From Nymphaea colorata (taxonomy: Eukaryota > Streptophyta > Magnoliopsida > Nymphaeales > Nymphaeaceae), in NCBI RefSeq assembly GCF_008831285.2, contig NW_022204859.1:1-45600 (forward strand): 45,600 bases of DNA, given 5' to 3'. Positions within the stretch are counted from its first letter, which is position 1, and each line of letters begins with the position of its first letter. Below the pieces are notes generated by a model. The model ran no database searches. It was given only the letters and a program-made list of their open reading frames with translations, and was not told the DNA's origin. This document shows positions 20,905-32,001 of this stretch, in pieces. The translations under genes were made by a program, and so were the position numbers.

Positions 20905-22468
20905 CTTACAATAAGATTATTTGGCAAATGATACTTACTATCATGGGTGTCGCTGGTACATTGATGTATCACCAGGATTGGCTTCCAAGTAATGCGCCAT
21001 ACTTGTGTTCATACATCCAGAATTTGGAATTTAAGGCGACGGCACAAATATTCACTAATTTTGATTAAATTGTGATCAACAGTAAATAATTCAATAGAAA
21101 AAAACCTAGTTATAAATACTCTCGGCTGTCTAGGTATCAATCAATAATTTTCACATGGGCTATGCTCACCTATTCTTATAATTGAAGAGAAAGAAGGAAG
21201 AGGAAGGTAGTGCTCTACAGGCTGCCAAGGTCCATGATTGGTGTTAAGTAAATCTAGAAAATTCCCAATCCACAAACTTCTACATCACCTACAGTTCCTC
21301 TTTCTCACATTTGTCGGATTTCTCATTGTATTTTGTAATTTGGATGCATGATTTTTTTTTTCCAAATCCAATTCCATCCAAGTTGCATGATCTGACCATT
21401 GACTAGAAGTACAACTTGTTCGTGCCGTGAGGGAATGCCATCGACCTTGCCAAACTTAAGGCTGGCCGTCGTTATTATGAAGAGACAAAGCTTATGATGT
21501 CCAGGACTCATACTAATCCAGTTGAGCTGTTTTATTCCAACAAACTCTGTTTGGCAGAACTATGAGCTCAGAATGGGATGTGAAAGGTCTCTCTAACAAT
21601 AGCAACAGGGCATGATCAAGTGGCACTAGCCACGCAAAGTTGGCTCAGACCAATTATGTACTCAGGGTTAGGTTTTGTTACTAGTCTTTTGACCAATTTC
21701 CTTTCAAGTGGGTTTTTTTTTTAATTTCATGTTGTAGAAGTTAGAGCAAAATAAGAAAGAAAAGCTTCACTGTGGATACTTTCTTGATAAGTGTGTAAAC
21801 TTTCTGATTTTGACTCCCTAAAGTCCATCGATAGTGGCCCCGTTTTTTTTTAAGACAGTCATTCATTTTTTTAAGAAATTATTTGTCTTAAATTTTTAAT
21901 GGTGTCTCAGCATTAACCATTTTTCTTGCTTTAAAACATTAAAAAAATTCAAATACCAATAATTTAACAAATATGTCATAGTGTTGTAAGAGAAATTATC
22001 GCTATAGTGAGAATATAATATACATGATGGGTATTATTGAGTGCCTCAGAATGAGAACGTAAAGCAAATTGTTGAGAGATCAGTGAGTCCTTATGGTCTC
22101 TTATTTGTCTAATATGTGGCCTATAGCTAGAGTATTTCTTCTTTTTCAACAAAACCGGATTAGCTAAATTTAAATTTGATTTCACAAGGTAGAGTACCTA
22201 AATTGCATTTGATGTCTGTTTGAAAAAACCTATACAAAATTGACCATTTGCAATTCAATCTGTCCCCACATATCAAGAAAGCCCCAAGCTGTGTAGCGTA
22301 GTTGTTCAGGGTGATGGGCCAATGAAAGTTTACTGTTAGTTCATTTATTATGGCTGCAATTGTTGGAGACAACAAAAGATAGATGGGTGACACTTTAGTT
22401 GACATGTGTACTGCTCTCCACCGAAAACCGAGTAAGAGGAAAAAAGTAAGGAGTTTCAACCTCTTTCA
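20905..22468. other. Spacer, no gene seen
   Basis: AT-rich. Several short open frames (for example 21323-21511 minus, 22160-22459 minus) carry no motif that I recognise. Confidence 0.5.
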
Positions 22469-22800
22469 TATAAACTCAACCAGAAAGCAGAATTGTGAAA
22501 TGAATTTAATCCAAACCATCAATCAGTAAGGAAAACACGGCGACAAGAGCATCACTTTGATTAGAATAGAGCAATGGTAATCGTATAAACTAAAGCAAGA
22601 AAAGACAGTTGTGATATGAATTTAATCCATAATATCCACCAGTAAAAAAGAGAAAGTGACGAGAACATCACTTTCTTTATGATAGACAAAGGCATTCATA
22701 CAAACTAATGCAAGAAAAAACAGTTGTGAAATGAATTTAATCCAAAGCATCCAGCAGTCACAAAGACGGTGATAAGAGAATAATTTTATTTACTATAGAC
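22469..22800. repeat. 115-116 bp tandem repeat, about three copies
   Basis: The phrase TTGTGAAATGAATTTAATCC recurs at 22493, 22609 (one change) and 22724. Units also share CATACAAACTAA.GCAAGAAAA and GAGAACATCACTTT-like segments. Divergence between units is clear, so the array is old. Non-coding. Confidence 0.85.
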
Positions 22801-23989
22801 CAAACATTATTGATTACATATTTTCAGGATCATTCCCCTTTTAATAATCATTCTCAATTTCTAGGAAAACTTTCTAAGATACATATAAATATTTTACACG
22901 TCCAGTGACATATGGATATGCTCCAGTGCTGAAATCTATAAAATTTTAAAAGATTCTTGAAATCTGATTTGTGGATCAAACATTATATAGTTATAATTAA
23001 AAAGCAAGCTGCCAATTGGGAACCTTATATGACACACCACAAAGTATGCACACAAAGGGAACAATCTAACGGAAACTTTCTGCTGTGTAATGAAAGGCCA
23101 TGATTTTTTTCACGGCCGCATTATAAAAGAAGGTGACGACTTTTACAGTGTGAGCTGCTTGTTTTCTTTGACGCAATTTTACTTCTTGTGGTAGTAAGTG
23201 ATAATTCTTGTAGCGTCTTTGTTTCTATTCTGTTCGGCTAAAAATAAAGACTTCACGGCTCCTTTTTTTTTTTAATTGGTGAAAACTATAGAAGAAAGGG
23301 CATAAAGTTCTTTTTAACCCTTACGTAGAGGGTTGCTGAGAGATCTCAAAGATGAAGCGAGGAATTTTTTGTTGTAGGAACCAAACTATAGTTTCTAAAT
23401 TTTTACAGAACCAGAAATATATTTATTTTATTTTATTTTATACAGGATAAACTAAAATATTTGAAATTTAAAAATAACTTTTTTTATTTTTTTAAAATCC
23501 CAGAAGAAATACAGCCCTACCTGGCCCCCCTGCCTCCAGTACTCCATGTCTCTATAATTTTGTTGGTCAAAGCCTTTGGTCCCCATGACTGAGGGTTGCT
23601 CTTTGAGAACGAAAAGTGAAGAAAAGAAGAAGAAGAAAAATTTAGCATATTTTTATAATTAAAATTTACAAAAAAAAAAATTGCCCCCACTATTTTCAAG
23701 GTTGGACACATCTGATTATGGACCTGATTTTGAACTGTAGCTAGTAAAAAAAGCTTTGTGCCATTACTAATCAAATTTGTGTTCCTTTATGTTTTATGCC
23801 ATATTCAGGCAGAAGTCCACTTTGTGTTATGGAGATACAACCGGATTATGTCTATATTTGGGATCATAAGCTTCTTGGATCCAAATTCAGTTTTGAAAAG
23901 TAGAGCTTACATCTGAATCCCAAGTCCTTGCTGAATCCAACCCACTGGCATCCACAGTTGTGCATAGGGCATATATCTGCTTTGGATAG
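22801..23989. other. Spacer, no gene seen
   Basis: AT-rich. Nothing recognised beyond scattered GAATCC-type motifs after 23870. Confidence 0.5.
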
Positions 23990-24348
23990 AAAATCTAATC
24001 GATCTGTTTCGAAGATATCGGATATGAAAAAGAAAAACATATCCTATTAAAAAGTAGGATTGAATTCAGCTTTAATAATTGGCTTACAAACAGATTTTTG
24101 CATATACATAAACATCCGGTTGGATTTGGACATGGATTTGAATCAGATTTGTGATTAAGCAAATATCCTATATCTAATGTTCTTACATTTTGAAAATAGG
24201 TCAAATTCAGTTCAAAATTCGTATTTAGATATGAATATGAATATTATATTCAAATCAAATTCAGTTTGTGAAATAGGATTCCAGATTTGGATTTAGATAT
24301 GGCTAAACGTAAATCCAATTTGACTATGATCCATTGACATCCCTAATT
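23990..24348. repeat. GGATTCAGATT-type degenerate repeat ending in TTGACATCCCTA
   Basis: A block of degenerate GGATTTGGA/GAATCAGAT motifs that closes with ATCCATTGACATCCCTA at about 24331-24347. The same closing sequence ends similar blocks at about 10658, 15675, 16507, 29180 and 40031, so it is a real element end rather than simple sequence. The left end was not located. Confidence 0.55.
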
Positions 24349-24589
24349 GTGGTTGAAGGGGTAGCTTTGTCCTTCCTTCCTTTCTTTCTCCTTTGGCAGC
24401 TTCTATGACAAGTTGTGAGGTTAGTGGTTTCTTTTTGTGAAAGAGGCCTGAAAGATAGTTGGGTCAGCCACATGTTTTCATCATTCTTTTCTTTTTCCTC
24501 TTTTCTCTTACATGCTTCTCTCGGAACAATGGCAGATACACAAGGTGGCTGGTGTGGGCCGGCTGGTGGGGCCAGCTGCCGACACCAAC

Positions 24590-25755
24590 CCATTAAAATT
24601 TTCATTGAAACAATGAATACATTCTACATTTATACAAAGAATTATGACCTACACAAACACCATCTTTTAGTGCATTTTATCTCTGTTCAAAGAAAGTGTG
24701 TCAAACGACTATAGCTTATGTAAGCAACATAATGTAAGTTGTTACTCTTCATTGAAATTCTCTAACCATTATAAACACGCAATGCGCACTCGATTGCAGC
24801 TCTCTATAAGGTAGCAAATGATGTTCATAATATTGTTGAAACGACAAGTTGCACCACTTAAAGGTGACAGGGTGCAATTACTCAAATACGTGTAAAAAAT
24901 AAACATGGTCTTTGATAAAAATGGTTTTAAGTGGAGAACATCAGTTAATAAGTGTCGGATTATAATGCATATCAACGTGAAGAAAAAATGCATTTGTTGA
25001 AATGGCAAGTTGCACCACTTAAAGGTGAAGGGGTGCAATTACTCAAATACGTGTAAAAAATAAACATGGTCTTCGATAAAAATGGTTTTAAGTGGCGAAC
25101 ATTAGCTAATAAGTGTCAGATTATAATGTATGTCAAAAATGTGAAGAAATAATGCATTCTATCTATATGCAAATCAAATAAAAGTACCAAATAATTATGG
25201 GTTAGGCAAGTGTCATAGTTTAATGCATTCTATTTATATAGAAAGAAAAAATCATCAAACATTTATAGCTTACGCAAATACCATATTTTTAAGAGATTGA
25301 ACTTTATTAAAATTCTTTAACCATTATATACACACAATCAGCACTTGGATGCAGCTATTTATAAGCTAGCAAACCATGTTCATAATATTGTTGAAACGGC
25401 AAGTTGCACCACTTAAAGGTGAAGGGGTGCAGTTACTCAAATACTTGGAAAAAATAAGCTTGGTCTTTAATAAAAATGGTTTTAAGAGGCGAACATTAGC
25501 TAATAAGTGTCGGATTATAATGCATATCAAAAACTTGAAGAAAGAATGCATTCTATCTATAAAATAAAAGTACCACATAATTATGGCTTGGGCAAGTGTC
25601 ATAGTTTAATGCTTTCTATTTATACACAAAGAAAAAAGAATTAAACATTTATAGCTTATGCAAACACCATATTTTAAGAGATTGAACCTAATTAAAATTC
25701 TCTAACCATTATAGACATGCAATGCACACTCGGATGCAGCTCTATATAAACTACC
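24590..25755 (+). repeat. Tandem copies of the terpene synthase promoter region
   Basis: The sequence just upstream of the terpene synthase gene is repeated. The phrase GTTGAA.CG.CAAGTTGCACC occurs at 24835, 24996 and 25390. The segment GCAGCT.(T/A)(C/T)TATA(A/T)A plus a CTA.CAAA-like phrase occurs at about 24797, 25351 and 25737. TATA spacings are 555 and 385 bp; the difference is explained by an extra 161-bp duplication inside the first unit. Each unit therefore carries a TATA-like box and flanks similar to the promoter immediately before the gene. The units are clearly diverged. Confidence 0.8.
25743..25750 (+). promoter_or_regulatory. TATA box of the terpene synthase gene
   Basis: TATATAAA, about 83 bp before the ATG at 25833, so transcription would begin near 25775 with a leader of about 55 nt. 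Two further TATA-like boxes in the upstream repeat units are at 24805 (TATAAG) and 25360 (TATAAG); only the proximal one has the full consensus. Confidence 0.65.
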
Positions 25756-25832
25756 AAACCAATCCTGAGCTAAGTCATCCAAGAGGCAGTGAAATCATTT
25801 AGCATTCAACAATAAATACACACACTGTTATA

Positions 25833-28312
25833 ATGGCTGCTCATCTTACCTCCCTTTCCACTCCTTTCGTTACTTCCCCCAAGCTTGCTCCTAATACCAA
25901 GGCTGGGTTCAAGCCATAGAGCACCACCCTTGTGAGATGTGAGCCAAGGGCTGAGGGCTGCGGTAGGTCTGCTGCTCAAAGGAGGCCTTCCAGATACCAG
26001 CTAAGTACAAGGAACTATGACTTCATCCAGTCCATTACCAGCGCAACAACAATAATTCTCCATACCTCTGATCTGACACTATTATTTTGTTTATTTTGGT
26101 ATTATGATGTGATCCTAATTCAAAGACATGAAAACGAGTGCAGATCGACACACAAAGGACCAGAGTTGGGAATTGAGAAGAGAAGTCCGACAACTTATAA
26201 CATCCACAACAGAGCAAATGGCTCAGTTGGAGCTCATCAATTCACTGGAACGTTTAGGTGTATAGCCTATCACTTTGACAGTGAGGGCAGGCGATCAGAA
26301 GATGCCATATGCACGAGCACTAGAGGATTTGAGGACCTCTACTCTTCTTCACTTCGCTTCAGAATTCTGAGGCAACATGGCTATAATGTTTCTGCAGGTA
26401 TACATATATAGTATATAAACATGCGTTAATTCCAAAATATTGACTCAATAATTAGTTTTTAATCTAGACTGTCTATTACAATTGTGTTAATTGACACTAA
26501 CCATTAAAGTTTCTTTTTACATTTCGTAGAGTTGTTTAGTAGATTTAGGGAACAGTCTGGCCGGTTCTCTGAGAATCTTCGTGAGGATGTGAGAGGGTTG
26601 CAGAGCCTCTACGAAGCATCACAACTAGCCTATGAAGGAGAAACTGCGTTGGAAGAAGCTACGGCCTTCTCTTCAGAGCATCTTAGGGCAAGGATAAGCC
26701 GCATGGAGCAGAGGATGTCTCGACAGGTACAGCATGCTCTGCAGGTTCTTCTCCACAGAAGGGTTCGCAGGGTCAAGGCCCGAGAGGATATTGAGACATT
26801 CGAGAGGACGGACCGCAGAAGCCAAGTGCTGCATGAGTTTGCTAGGCTGGACTTCAACATGGTGCAGACAATCCACCAAAGAGAGATCAGGGAGTTATCC
26901 GGGTACAATTCATTCTTGCACTTTCGCCTAAATCACTTGGTTAATAGTTGATAATAATGCAGCAACTAATGTCATTCTATGTATATATGTATATCAGTAA
27001 TGAATATCATGTATGTTACATTGTTGCTGGTCTGCATCATTGGGTCCACTAATAAGCAACCATGAGTCCTTTGTTTTGGGTGTTTGCAGGTGGTGGAGGG
27101 ACTTGGGCTTGGGCGAGCACATTAGCTTCGCCAGAGATTGGTGGAGAGCTACTTCATGGCAGTGGGGCAGATGCATGAGCCACAGTTCTCACAGTACAGG
27201 ATGCAACTCGCCAGGGTCTCCTGCTTGATGGCCACCATTGAGGACATCTTCAGCGAGCATCAGTCTGTTGAGGAGCTCGAACGCTTTGTGCAAGTTGTTG
27301 AGAGGTAAAGGGTGATTATGGTTGGTAAATTAGAGGTAGCAACTCTGTCTCTAGTTTCTGCTTCACATCATTAGGAGCTAATGTGGGCATATATTGTATA
27401 TATGCAGGTGGGATCTTCAAGCGGCAGAGCAGCTGCCACAGTCACTGAGGGTCTTCTATGCGGCTGTCTACAACACGACCAACCAGATCAGCTACACTGT
27501 TCTTAGGAGGCATGGCCGTGAAATCACTTCACACATGAGGAGAGCGGTACGACACTTTCTCTACCAAATCTTTCTTCTACTCTTCACATCATCACATTAA
27601 TATATTAGCTTCACTTTCTAATTGACTTGCTCTCTTCTACTCTTGAGCAGTGGGTGGGTGTGTGCAGAGCTTACTTGGTTGAAGCATGGTGGCACCGTGC
27701 CCATCAGACACCAAGGCTAGAGCAATATTTGAGCAACAACCGGGCAGCCATGACCGGCCCTATTCCCCTTCCTGCCTACTTCTTCCTCTCCCAAAACATT
27801 GAGGAACAAACAATCCAGCAGCTGCAGTCCGAGTCCAACATCGTCAACTTGTCATCGATGGTAGTTCGTCTCTCGGCTGACCTCCAGAGATCCAGGGATA
27901 GTTTAGTGTATTTTCTGCTGGTTAACTAGTATTAGCTTCTGAGTTGACAATGTTCTTGTTCTGTTTTTCTGTTTTGATTGGCTGATGATCTTCTCTTTAT
28001 ATGTTGAACACTTGATTGAAGGTTGGATTCGGGAGAGGCAACCTGCCTTGATCGGTCCAGATTTATATAAACGAGGCAAGGGTAGTGGTGGAGCAAGCAC
28101 GGCAGCACATAAGGAACTTGCTAAGGGATGCATGGAGGAGGCTGAACAGGGAGCTGCTCTCTGCTCAGCAGCAGCAGCAACAGAAACAGACTGCCTTCCC
28201 ATCCATGGACTCCCTGTGCATGTATGACTATGAAGATGGCGTCGGTGTCTTGGAGCATGAGTCCATGGACCGTATCTACTCTCTCATTGCCGAGCCCATC
28301 CAGACTGCCTAA
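25833..28312 (+). pseudogene. Terpene synthase (TPS-b-like, plastid monoterpene synthase type), pseudogene
   Basis: The family cyclises prenyl diphosphates in plastids. Inferred exons: E1 from 25833, E2 about 26144-26396, E3 26530-26902, E4 27090-27304, E5 27408-27546, E6 27651-about 27900, E7 about 28021-28312. This is the seven-exon layout of angiosperm TPS genes. Family motifs seen: RRPSRYQLS near the N-terminus (RRx8W region, Trp replaced), LRFRILRQHGYNVS, EDVRGLQSLYEAS, LDFNMVQ, WWRDLGL.EHISFARD, VVERWDLQAAEQLP, QARQHIRNLLRDAWRRLN. Disabling changes: in-frame TAG at 25917-25919 in the transit peptide, a frameshift near 26260, one near 27140, an unclear E1 donor, and TGA at 28049-28051. 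The metal-binding DDxxD position reads EDIFS, and the second (NSE/DTE) site is also degenerate. Even an intact product would probably lack normal ionisation activity. Exons E3-E6 are otherwise well preserved, so loss may be fairly recent. Confidence 0.9.
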
Positions 28313-28370
28313 GCAACTCACCAGTGTCGCTGTTTCCCAATCTATCAACCATGTTGGTGCCCATTAACCG

Positions 28371-28376
28371 AATAAA
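28371..28376 (+). promoter_or_regulatory. Polyadenylation signal after the terpene synthase
   Basis: AATAAA, 59 bp after the final TAA, followed by TG-rich sequence. Consistent with the gene's native 3' end. Confidence 0.5.
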
Positions 28377-28439
28377 AATTATGATGCTATGTATCATCAT
28401 GTAATGAAATGGGTACATTAATAAGTTAAATTCAGTACT

Positions 28440-30302
28440 CTCTCTCTCATTATCTCTCTGTCTCTGTCACATGTATGCACACATGTATCCAGCAAGGTTA
28501 TCTGAAGATCTCGTGAGAACATGATAAGGAGCTGAGGGAGAAGACGGCATTTTAGAAGTGCCGCAGTTGCTATCGCAAAGAGGTAGGCAGCACCAAGCTC
28601 GCCAGACAGGGCATTCCAGGCGTGACTTTCTCTGGAGCACGTTCTTGACTGGAGGCGATTCAGAGGTCGATTAAGGTGGCATTGGATTTGGGAAAGTGTC
28701 TAGTATTTTTTGTCAAATTTTCAGATTTTTTTGGACAATCCTGTGAAGAGATATGGAATTTACAAGTGCCACAGGTTTCTAAAGGACCCTGCGACCTAGT
28801 GTGGCGTATGGCCGGCGAAAGAATGATACCCAATCGGATCAGGTTCAAACCGAATGTACGGCATTACCCTATTCTATATATCATTAGTTCACATATTTAG
28901 ATTTGATTTAAGATTTGAATATTAATGAAAGAAATGTTTGTGTGAATTAAATTTTTAAATTTATAGTCCAGATCCGATCTGATATCTAATTTTCATTTTA
29001 ACATGATCCAAGTCTGAATCCATCCTTTAATTATGCAATCAAATTCAGACTATATTTTGACATGTGAAGGACTGGCCATCTTTCAAATTTTTTGTATATT
29101 AAATATACAAGGATATTTGTTTGAAATTGAACCTAAACACTTTTATTTTCCTTTCTAATTTAATCGGATATTAGATACATCGACATCCTTAGCTATGCCC
29201 TTAAATAAAGATAGTTTGTCCTCAGAAAAGAAATAATCGACGAGAGATTCATTGTCATTAAATACTCTTAGGGGTTGTTTAACAACATGCATGAACATTA
29301 TTATGTGAGTGTTCGATGAAGGATAACACAAAAATTTTAGTACTGTTTCATGAGGCCCTAATCTTTAGAGTGGATTTATTAGACACTCATATAATATCCC
29401 TGCAAACAAATGATACCTTGACAATGCAAACTAAATTATTGTAAGTTCCAGAAATATTAAGGAAAATTAACTCTTTTGGAGGCTTGGATGTTTATCAGCT
29501 CGAGATTAATATAGTTAGATGAAATGTCGGTTAGGGTTGTATCGTTACGTTCTTTGATGATTTTCTAAAAGAACATTCGTGGGTAGTAAACATTTATGGT
29601 TGTGGAAACCATCTTGTGAGGGTTCAGTTTATATTTTTTTAAATACTGCTATTGCAAAAAACATACTTACATTGAATCAAATCAATCAAGCTGGTCAATT
29701 CAGTAAAATTGGCTATTTTGACAATTCAATTGATTCAACTGTGAATCGGCAAAACACTATATAAAATTTACCTTTTTTAAAAATGATAATACCAAAAACA
29801 TATATGAACAATTAAACGTGAGTTCACGACACTTAAGCTGAAAGGTATGAGGAGCCCTTGGGTCTTTTCTAGGTAGTGTGGTTGTTAACCTCCTGCTCGG
29901 CCAAAAATTTGGCTTAACAGCGATTTGGGTTGGATAGGTTAACTTCTGTTTGATTCCAATAATTTTGCTTTAAAGGCATTGATCCAAAGATATACATGAA
30001 AAAAACTATGAACTTCCAATAGAATCCTGCTAGGGAGAAGGCCTGGAAGTGTACAAGAAGAATAGCAACAAAAATTTTCACACTTTAGAGGGTGTTTGAT
30101 AATATGAACATTGTGTTCTTTGGAACCCAAACTTTCCTGTTAGAATGAGATGTCAAAAACAGAAGAGAGTTCTTAAAAGGAAACTCCAAAAGAAGAAGTC
30201 AAACAATTCTTAATCATAATTGAATTTGGATTTGGAACAGTTTTGTAAGTTGGTCCGATGGATACCAGATTCCAATGGATCTGAATCCAAGCGACATGCA
30301 AA
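28440..30302. other. Spacer with a GAATCTG-type repeat
   Basis: No gene was recognised. About 28820-29190 is a degenerate block of GATCCGATCTGATAT-like motifs that ends ATCGACATCCTTAG, as in the related blocks. At 30220-30302 the phrase CCAATGGATCTGAATCC borders the NB-ARC fragment, so the same repeat family sits at that breakpoint. Confidence 0.5.
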
Positions 30303-31361
30303 AATTACCCACCACACCCTTCTTTACTATTCTCTCCCCAACAAATTTGATCTTATGTGTCACCAAATCTTCTTCTGTTTGGCCTTCTCTTAAAACCTCC
30401 TTCACAAACAAGTACCAACTTATGTGGAAACTATATTCTTGTAATTCATGCATATAAAAAGCACCCATCCCCTCCGACACATATTTATTTCTACTGGTAA
30501 TCAAAATTTTGCTCCCGATTGCCCCTATCTCTTCCTCCCACCATTTTACTTCCCATACATCATCTAGGACCAACAAAATTTTTTTCTTTGAGAGCTCGTT
30601 CAGTAATTGTGTGCATAAGTCAGTCAAGGAACAATCAGTGTTTTCTCCAGAACTCTTGCACACTTCCCTTAGTATCTGCCGCACCAAATCCTTATGGTTT
30701 GGCCTTTCCGAAACACAAACCCACCACCTGCATTCCACGAACTGTTGTTCAACTTCATTAAATACCATGTTTGCAAGAGTCATTTTATCGATCCCTCCCT
30801 TTCCAACAATGGAGATAATAGAAGCAGCACCCTTCTCAGTCTTACTACAAAAGTCATTCGACAAGAGCATTTCTACTAACACCTTTTTATCATTCTCCCC
30901 GCCTATGGGCAGTTGTATACCTATGTGACGGGTTGCCTCTTTGGGGTTGACATGTTCACATTAAACAGGGTCCTTACCACCCCCTTTTGGTGTTGTTTTG
31001 AGCCTATCCACCATATCCCAATCTTACTTTATTTTATCAAGTCTTTCATTGATTTTCTTGATTTTGTTGCCAAGTTCGTAACGAAAAGAAACATTTTCTT
31101 AATTGGAAGAGAGTGCTGCGGTCAAAGACCACTTCTGTACCTGATCCCTCTTGCTGGCCTCAATTTTGCTTCGATATCCTTCGATGATGTCCTTGCCATC
31201 ATAAAGAACATCCTTGAGCTCAAACTCTAGTTCTGTGTCGCACTCCTTGCTGAAAAAGGACTCGATCAGCATCTTCGATGGCCTTTTGGAAGATTTTCAG
31301 GATCCTTTGGAGCTTTTCAGATCGTCTTTGGCATTCAAGATGTAGTCTTTTGTCTCTTTGA
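30303..31361 (-). pseudogene. CC-NB-ARC resistance gene fragment (copy 1)
   Basis: Intracellular immune receptors of this family bind nucleotide through NB-ARC. Read from 31361 to 30303, this holds part of the CC domain (DIIEGYRSKIEASKRDQ), the linker and the first half of NB-ARC. Motifs: P-loop GKGGIDKMTL, where intact members have GKGGIGKTTL, so two key residues are altered; RWWVCVSERPNHKDLVRQIL; kinase-2 KILLVLDDVW; RNBS-B SKILITSRNKYVSEGMG. It ends inside the GLPL region with a frameshift, then passes into GAATCTG-type repeat. At the other end it breaks at 31357-31361 against copia integrase. It is about as long as, and closely similar to, 43232-44302 of the full-length paralog. The stop codon between RNBS-A and kinase-2 of that paralog is absent here. 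The upstream CC part also has stops (for example KIK*DWD). Confidence 0.9.
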
Positions 31362-31899
31362 TCTCATTCACTCAGATGTTTGGGGGCCTGCTCCAGAGGA
31401 CTCTCATGCTGGTTTTAAGTTCTATGTCTCTTTCATTGATGATATGACTCGTGTAACATGGATTTATTTTCTCAAAAATAAGAGTTAAGTGCCAAAAATT
31501 TTTGAAGAATTCTATGCCCTCATTCTCCCTCAATATGGTGCTAAGATTAAAATGCTTCGCTTAATGATGCATTGAAAAACTTCATGAGGAAGCATGGAAT
31601 ACAACCCCAATATACCTGCACCGGGACGCCTCAACAAAACGGCATTGCGGAAAGAAAAAACCGACAGTTTCTGAATATTTCTCGGGCTCTTATGATGCAC
31701 AAGAACGTACCTCAGATTTTTTGAAGCGAAGCCATTGGGACAGCATGTTATATATCCAATCAAGTTCCAAACTCTAGCATAGAAGGAAAAATTCCTCTTG
31801 AACTCCTTCTCAATAAGCCGCTGTCACTTAAACACCTCAGGGTGTTTGGGTGCAAATGTTTCGTACAAGTACAAGAAAGATTTAGAAATAAATTCCAAT

Positions 31900-32001
31900 G
31901 ACATGCGATTAAGTGTATATTCTTTGGATACTCAAGCAAGAAGAGAGGATGACATGCGATTAAGTGTATATTCTTTGGATACTCAAGCAAGAAGAGAGGT
32001 T
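31900..32001 (+). repeat. 51-bp tandem duplication inside copia integrase
   Basis: Bases 31900-31950 are repeated at 31951-32001 with one difference at the end. The length is 17 codons, so the duplicate keeps the reading frame and repeats the IKCIFFGYSSKKRG segment; each unit opens with a TGA in that frame. Confidence 0.95.

Noticed and set aside
24769-25602. Similar open frames on the minus strand in the promoter repeats
   Set aside because: The similarity between them comes from the tandem DNA repeat; they contain no motif and lie in promoter sequence.
26630-26908. 92-codon minus-strand frame within the terpene synthase
   Set aside because: It is antisense to the well-supported exon 3.
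30214-30302. C-terminal extension of the NB-ARC fragment frame
   Set aside because: The frame continues open past the GLPL break, but the residues are encoded by the GAATCTG-type repeat, not by resistance-gene sequence.
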